A DNA stretch of 34,798 nucleotides from Corynebacterium mendelii (GTDB lineage: Bacteria; Actinomycetota; Actinomycetes; Mycobacteriales; Mycobacteriaceae): the NCBI RefSeq assembly GCF_017307055.1, contig NZ_JAFLEQ010000008.1, positions 85,025-119,822 of the forward strand. The letters run 5' to 3'. Position numbers and translations under genes: made by a program. Positions 29,843 to 34,798 of the stretch are shown here, piece by piece (position 1 is the stretch's first letter; each line of letters opens with the position of its first letter). Below the pieces are notes generated by a model, which searched no databases, was not told the origin of the DNA, and worked only from the letters and a program-made list of their open reading frames with translations.

Positions 29843-30424
29843 TTAGCCGACAGAGCTTAACCCCTGGGGGCGGTCATCGTGGCCGGTGCCCGCAGCCTGC
29901 AGAATATCGGCCCGTGCCCGGGCCACCCGGGAACGGATTGTTCCGGTGCGGCAGCCGGCGATTTTGGCTGCTTCTTCATAGGTGTATCCCAGAATCTGGG
30001 TGAGGATGAGTGCTTCCCGGCGCTCGGGGGCCAATTGTTCGACAATCAGCCGCGCATCAACCCAGTCCGCCCACGAATTGGATGTCGCAGCCGTGGCCGC
30101 CGCATCCTCGTATTGGGTGGCTGCTTTGCGGGGCCGGGCCATGTCATGGCGGATATTGTCCACCCACACCCGGCGGGCAAGCGACAAAATCCAGGTTCTG
30201 GCCGATGAGCGGGCCGCAAAACGCGGCAGGGCGGACATAACCCGCAGATAGGTTTCCTGGGTTAAATCATCGGCGATCTCAGCCCCGCCCAGATGGGCCA
30301 GCAGCCGCCACACATCATTGTGGGTTGCGGCAATGAAATCGGTTAAAGCGGCCCGGTCGCCACGTCCGGCGGCAAGAGCCAGCTCAGTGACAACGGCGTC
30401 GTTTCGCTCGGTTTCATTGCTCAC
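29843..30424 (-). CDS. sigC: ECF sigma factor, SigC-like
   Basis: The GTG at 30424 (VSNETERND) gives 193 residues. Region 2 is seen in ADDLTQETYLRVMSALPRF with ARTWILSLARRVWVDNIR. Region 4 is LAPERREALILTQILGYTYEEAA with the helix-turn-helix GCRTGTIRSRVARARADI. The location next to katA and beyond asd matches C. glutamicum sigC, whose regulon concerns respiratory-chain genes. No anti-sigma factor gene is adjacent. An extended -10 (TGGTAAAAT) ends 8 bp before the GTG, so the mRNA is probably leaderless. The frame continues upstream to 30601, but that part looks non-coding. Confidence 0.85.
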   Translation of the reverse strand: MSNETERNDAVVTELALAAGRGDRAALTDFIAATHNDVWRLLAHLGGAEIADDLTQETYLRVMSALPRFAARSSARTWILSLARRVWVDNIRHDMARPRKAATQYEDAAATAATSNSWADWVDARLIVEQLAPERREALILTQILGYTYEEAAKIAGCRTGTIRSRVARARADILQAAGTGHDDRPQGLSSVG

Positions 30425-30736
30425 GAATCCGGATTTTACCAGTAGGGATGACCCGATTTTCCACTCCCCGGGGCAACGGGGGTCCCTGGGCTGCATAACA
30501 CCAGTCGTACTTCCGGTTGATTTTTCTGTGCCTATCTGCTGAGAAAAACCGTGTTTTCCCAGTTCGGCCGCACCCGTGTGGTGGAAACGGCACCCAACCA
30601 CAGCTATCCTATAGGTTGAACCAAGAAAAGAAGGTTTCGGCTATTAACTGGGCCTATCCTTACTTGTGTTGCGGTGTGCGCCACCGACTCACCGGCGCCA
30701 CCGGAGTTCATTGCGTCAATCACCCAGGAGAACACC
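30425..30736 (+). promoter_or_regulatory. Divergent sigC-katA control region
   Basis: A CCTATAGG palindrome lies at about 30608-30615, directly before TTGAAC at 30616-30621, a possible katA -35. TATTAA at about 30642 could be its -10, at slightly long spacing. ATAG/CTAT elements of the kind seen in OxyR sites occur here, but I cannot align a full site. Confidence 0.3.
30433..30441 (-). promoter_or_regulatory. Extended -10 promoter element of sigC
   Basis: The minus strand reads TGGTAAAAT, i.e. TG-N-TAAAAT. The expected transcription start falls at or one base before the GTG at 30424. Confidence 0.5.
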
Positions 30737-32317
30737 ATGACAACGAACAAACCAGCCGCCACCACCTCCCGCAGCGGAAAGCCAGGTGTCGATGACATTG
30801 TCGCCCGCGGGCTGCGCCCGGCGGTGGCAGGACCTGCCACCGCCCTGTCCGGTGCGCCTGTCGCCAGTGAAAACCATTCGATCACCCAGGGCCAGCAGGG
30901 TTCTGTTGCCCTGCACGATTTCCACCTGATCGAAAAACTGGCCCACTTCAACCGGGAACGTGTCCCGGAGCGTGTTGTCCACGCCAAAGGTGCCGGTGCC
31001 TTCGGTGAACTCCACGTCACAGAAGACATGTCCGCCTACACCTGTGCCCAGCTGTTCCAGAAGGGTGTCACCACCCCGATGCTGGCCCGTTTTTCAACTG
31101 TCGCAGGCGAGCAGGGTTCCCCCGATGCGTGGCGTGATGTGCGCGGATTTTCGCTGAAGTTCTACACCCAGGAAGGCAACTACGACATCGTCGGCAACAA
31201 CACCCCGGTGTTCTTTATCCGCGACGGCATCAAATTCCCCGACTTCATCCACTCGCAGAAACGCCTTCCCGACACCGGGCTGCGCGATGCGAACATGCAG
31301 TGGGACTTTTGGACCCGCACCCCGGAATCCGCCCACCAGGTCACCTACCTGATGGGGGATCGCGGTATCCCGAAAACCTTCCGCAACATGGACGGCTTCG
31401 GCTCCCACACCTACCAGTGGATCAACGAAGAAGGCGAACGCTTCTGGATCAAATACCACTTCAAAACCCGCCAGGGCTGGGACTATCTCACTGATGCGGA
31501 AGCCGCGACACTGGCCGGCGATGACTCGGATTCGCACCGCAAGGATCTGTTCGACGCCATTGAGCGCGGCGACTATCCCGTCTGGGACGTCAAAGTCCAG
31601 ATCATGCCGGTGGCCGAGGCCGAGGACTACCGCTTCAACCCCTTCGATCTGACCAAAACCTGGTCGCAGAAAGACTACCCGCTGGTTGATGTCGGATACT
31701 TCGAACTCAACCGCAACCCGCAGAACTTCTTCGCCCAAATCGAACAGGCCGCGTTCGCGCCCTCGAACCTGGTGCGCGGTATCGGTTTCTCACCGGACAA
31801 AATGCTCATTGCCCGTGGTTTCGCCTACGCTGACGCCCACCGCTACCGGGTGGGTGCCAACGCCGAGCAGCTGCCGGTCAATGCCCCTGTCTGCCCGGTC
31901 AACTCCTACTCCAAGGATGGGGCGATGACCTACCAGTTCGATCACGGTTCCTGTCCGGTGTATTCACCCAACCAGACAGAGCGCCAGGCCGGTTTCGCCG
32001 ATGATGGGGAAACCTCCGGCTCGGGTGTGACCATCGGTGTGGCCGGTGATCTGGGACTGTGGGATAACACCCACGGAACTGACTTCACCCGTGGTGCCTA
32101 TGTGCGGCACAAAGAAGACGATGACTTCATCCAGGCCCACCAGCTGGTCCGCGAAGTCATGGACGATGAGGAACGCGAACGCCTGGCAGGCAATATTTCC
32201 CGCGCCATGGACGGGGTTACCTCAGAGGTCGAAAAACAGTGCTACGAGTACTGGACCAATGTCGACGAGTGGCTCGGCAACCGTGTTAGGGAGATCTTCA
32301 CCGGCCAGAAAAAGTAG
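30737..32317 (+). CDS. katA: Monofunctional haem catalase
   Basis: It breaks down hydrogen peroxide to water and oxygen. The ATG at 30737 follows AGGAG by six bases and gives 526 residues, normal for small-subunit haem catalases. Catalytic His82 is in [13 protein letters not shown] and Asn154 in [13 protein letters not shown]. The proximal haem ligand Tyr364 is in [14 protein letters not shown]. Position next to sigC matches C. glutamicum katA, which is under OxyR control there. Nothing is missing or unusual. Confidence 0.97.
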   Translation: MTTNKPAATTSRSGKPGVDDIVARGLRPAVAGPATALSGAPVASENHSITQGQQGSVALHDFHLIEKLAHFNRERVPERVVHAKGAGAFGELHVTEDMSAYTCAQLFQKGVTTPMLARFSTVAGEQGSPDAWRDVRGFSLKFYTQEGNYDIVGNNTPVFFIRDGIKFPDFIHSQKRLPDTGLRDANMQWDFWTRTPESAHQVTYLMGDRGIPKTFRNMDGFGSHTYQWINEEGERFWIKYHFKTRQGWDYLTDAEAATLAGDDSDSHRKDLFDAIERGDYPVWDVKVQIMPVAEAEDYRFNPFDLTKTWSQKDYPLVDVGYFELNRNPQNFFAQIEQAAFAPSNLVRGIGFSPDKMLIARGFAYADAHRYRVGANAEQLPVNAPVCPVNSYSKDGAMTYQFDHGSCPVYSPNQTERQAGFADDGETSGSGVTIGVAGDLGLWDNTHGTDFTRGAYVRHKEDDDFIQAHQLVREVMDDEERERLAGNISRAMDGVTSEVEKQCYEYWTNVDEWLGNRVREIFTGQKK

Positions 32318-32761
32318 AAGTTTGCAACGGCTGCCCCACATCATCTGCCAGTGATGATTGTTTACCTTGGTGGTTGACTGTGGTGGTCAACCGGCCGCTG
32401 GCTCCCACTGGCAAAGCACACCAATAACAGCGACGCTGCCCCGGCATGTGTGCCGGGGCAGCGTCGGCGATTTCAACACCCCCGGGCTGGAAAACATTGT
32501 CCCGTGTGCCGGAAGCTGTATGAATCGAGCAGAGGCTCCCGTCGCTTCGGTCAATGGTGGACCGATCATCATGCCGCGGGTGAAGGCTGTCAAGCTTCAA
32601 GGCGTGGCGGCTCTGCTGCGGAGCGCCTCCACAAGACGATGGCTGGTGCAATGATTTAAGCTTGACGGTGAACGCATTCGGGAATGCCCCCGAGAAACAG
32701 ATACGGCACCCGCAGTTCAAAAATTGCCTTCCCTCCAGATCGTTCACGTAGTCAGCAGCAC
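32318..32761. other. Intergenic region after katA
   Basis: Apart from the strong hairpin at 32431-32466, I see no gene or other signal in this 444-bp stretch. The upstream region of the KAP gene shows no obvious -10 or Shine-Dalgarno. Confidence 0.5.
32431..32466 (+). terminator. 16-bp perfect hairpin downstream of katA
   Basis: CGACGCTGCCCCGGCA (32431-32446), loop TGTG, then a perfect complementary arm to 32466. Only a weak T-stretch (GATTTC) follows. It is probably the katA terminator. Confidence 0.7.
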
Positions 32762-34798
32762 ATGAATCACCCCATGAACTCCCGCAACCCACAAGCTCCG
32801 TCATCGTTTAGCCCCGACCTTCCCACCTGTGAGGATAAACTCGGTCTTGACCCCTACACCCGGGGACTGACCGAGTTCATTATTGATGCAGCCACCCCGA
32901 TGACTCTGGCTATCCAGGGAGACTGGGGTTCGGGAAAAACATCGACGATGAGTCAGCTGAAAGCCAGTATCGAACGTCGGCGGGATCTTTCCCCGGATGA
33001 ACCCGGCTACTGCAATGCGGCCCTGCTATGGATCAATACCTGGGAGTACGCCCAGTTCAATATGCAGGATGATCTTCCGGTTGCTCTTATCACCCATATT
33101 CTCAGAGAGCTGGAAAGAATCAGTGACTCGGCTACCGCCAATCAGAATTCGAAAAAAATATTTCGGACGCTGGAGACACTCAGAGCCAGCTCCCTGATGC
33201 GGCACGTGACCTCGGTGGGGATGTTCGGGGCGGATATGGTTGCCGCCGGTCTGACAGGTGGGGCAGTCACCGTTACTGAAGCATTGAACAAGCGTCTGGC
33301 TGCCGGGAACGATGCCGACGGCCACGGATCCGAGTTTGACCAGTACAGACAGCTGGGTGAGCTCAAGCAGCAGTTCAGGGATTTCGTCGAAAGTGTCTGC
33401 CAGGGGCGGTCCGCCCAGAGTGGGCAAACTCCTGAGCGGGTGGTCATTTTCATCGATGATCTCGATCGACTTCCTCCCGAACGCGCGGTGGAGGTCATGG
33501 AAGCGATAAAGAACTTCCTTGACTGTCCGCGCTGTATTTTTGTGCTGGCCATCGATTTCGAAATCGTCTCCCAGGGGCTGAAAGCCAAATACGGGGAAAA
33601 TATCCCACAGGACCGAGTGCAGGTATTTTTCGACAAGATCATTCAGGTTCCGTTCAACATGCCCGAAAGTGGCGACACATCAGTCATTGTCGCCGACCAG
33701 TTGAATGCCGCCAGGAAAGTCAAACCCGGAAACGAGGCTCTTTTCCCGGAGCCGGAAATGCTGACCAATCCCAGTCAAACGGGCCACGAGTTGATCACCT
33801 GTTCGGTGGCGTCGAATCCGCGTGCCGCAAAGCGTTTGGCCAACACCTACACCCTGACGATGGGAATCTACCGGGAAAAGGTGGGGGCTGCTGCCATCGG
33901 TAGTGCCGATAGCCTCGACCCGATCAATCTACTGGCGGTGCTGTGCATGCAGGTCTCCTATCCTGATGTGTACCGGGATCTACGGCGCCGCATCAGTGAA
34001 AACAATTCCCCCGCGGCTTTTCTGCGTGGTTTCCTCCAACCCGAGGGCAGCGACGAAAAATACACGGATCACCTTGCTGACTACGGAATCGCCCAGCGCA
34101 AATGGTTCGCGTTCGCCCGTTTCATGGGTACTTTCATGGAGCATTTCCATCTCGATGACCCCGATTTGGAGGGCTACAACGACCATGTGCGAACCCTCAA
34201 ACATGTCGTTGACTTCGCTTCGATTTTGGCGGTTGATCCTTCCGCTCCGGCCCGGGAATCATCGACGGGTATCGACCGGACCAGAGTCGGCTTCGAACAA
34301 CATCTCAGAGATGCATTCGAAGCCGATGCTGTGGGCACAAAAGTCAGGGACGAAGCGAAAAAACTGTGGGAGACCCTCAGCCAATTCAATCGGGACAACG
34401 CCGAACAGCATGCGGAAGACGATGAATTTCCGGATCTGTGTTTCGGTACCCAGTCGAATGTCACGCTCCGTTTCTACCCGAACCAGGAGAATGCGGAGCT
34501 TCCGGCCCGAACGCGCATTACTCTTGCCGAGGTGGTTTTTCAAAAAACAGGCTTTATCCTCCGGGTGGGGAAAGGCTACTTGGACGGCTGCCCCGACAGG
34601 AAGAAACAGTCAGACCATATCGATTCCGACTCGGATGCGCCGCTGGACGAACCCACTTCAGAACTTGAAAAAAAGCTCAAGGAGATCTGTGATAACAGCA
34701 GCCTGAAAATCAACGCCAAGGAACCGCCGGCGGGGTTCTGCTTCCAGGTCAACAAGATTCAAACAGCCGAGCAATTCAACCACTTTGTGCCGCTTCTG
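32762..34798 (+). CDS. KAP-family P-loop NTPase (3' end outside window)
   Basis: At least 679 residues from the ATG at 32762 (a second in-frame ATG is at 32774), with no stop before the right edge. Walker A is GDWGSGKTS at 53-61 and Walker B is VVIFIDDLDRLPPE with D232/D233. INTWEYAQ and SNPRAAKRLANTY are typical KAP conserved positions. A weakly hydrophobic stretch (about 140-180) lies between the Walker motifs, where other KAP proteins have membrane helices. The C-terminal 200 residues are charged, without a recognised domain. KAP NTPases are membrane-associated STAND-like ATPases, and several occur in phage-defence loci. A defence role here is only inferred, as the partner genes are outside the window. 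Confidence 0.85.
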   Translation, partial: MNHPMNSRNPQAPSSFSPDLPTCEDKLGLDPYTRGLTEFIIDAATPMTLAIQGDWGSGKTSTMSQLKASIERRRDLSPDEPGYCNAALLWINTWEYAQFNMQDDLPVALITHILRELERISDSATANQNSKKIFRTLETLRASSLMRHVTSVGMFGADMVAAGLTGGAVTVTEALNKRLAAGNDADGHGSEFDQYRQLGELKQQFRDFVESVCQGRSAQSGQTPERVVIFIDDLDRLPPERAVEVMEAIKNFLDCPRCIFVLAIDFEIVSQGLKAKYGENIPQDRVQVFFDKIIQVPFNMPESGDTSVIVADQLNAARKVKPGNEALFPEPEMLTNPSQTGHELITCSVASNPRAAKRLANTYTLTMGIYREKVGAAAIGSADSLDPINLLAVLCMQVSYPDVYRDLRRRISENNSPAAFLRGFLQPEGSDEKYTDHLADYGIAQRKWFAFARFMGTFMEHFHLDDPDLEGYNDHVRTLKHVVDFASILAVDPSAPARESSTGIDRTRVGFEQHLRDAFEADAVGTKVRDEAKKLWETLSQFNRDNAEQHAEDDEFPDLCFGTQSNVTLRFYPNQENAELPARTRITLAEVVFQKTGFILRVGKGYLDGCPDRKKQSDHIDSDSDAPLDEPTSELEKKLKEICDNSSLKINAKEPPAGFCFQVNKIQTAEQFNHFVPLL

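Overview
The window looks like the chromosome of a Corynebacterium or close relative. It is GC-rich (one sampled line in lysC, 12001-12060, is 36/60 G+C). LeuA and LysC are near-identical in layout to the C. glutamicum proteins as I remember them. The backbone order leuA ... lysC-asd ... sigC-katA is the C. glutamicum order. No tRNA, rRNA, insertion sequence or CRISPR array is visible.

Left part (1-15,540). A MurT-type Mur ligase runs off the left edge. It is followed by a DnaQ-like protein with a degenerate catalytic site, a TetR regulator, and leuA on the minus strand. leuA has an attenuator: a 15-codon leader peptide with three Leu codons, an antiterminator partner and an intrinsic terminator. 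A 1.3-kb stretch without a convincing gene leads to a secreted calcium-repeat protein. Then come a DUF1643 protein, a DMT-type permease, lysC (with the internal beta-subunit start) and asd. lysC and asd are 459 bp apart and asd has its own candidate promoter. Two rightward terminators follow asd.

Central island (about 15,540-29,130). A sortase-assembled pilus locus sits between asd and sigC. It holds a 2125-residue tip-like adhesin (LPHSG signal) of clearly lower GC, a SpaA-like major pilin (pilin motif, E-box, LPLTG), two class C sortases with overlapping stop and start, and a SpaB-like minor pilin (LANTG). The inferred flow is that the sortases cross-link the major pilin through the YPKN lysine, cap the fibre with the giant protein and anchor it through the minor pilin. 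The first sortase carries an unusual cytoplasmic tail of about 287 residues with three copies of a short S-V/L-x-x-I-L motif. A chain of hairpins separates the pilin gene from the sortases.

Right part (29,130-34,798). The backbone resumes with sigC (minus strand, apparently leaderless) and a divergent haem catalase. A strong hairpin follows katA. Then comes a KAP-family P-loop NTPase that runs off the right edge.

The most notable items are the sortase tail, the five Cys-paired repeats of the giant adhesin, the pilus insertion itself, and the complete leuA attenuator.
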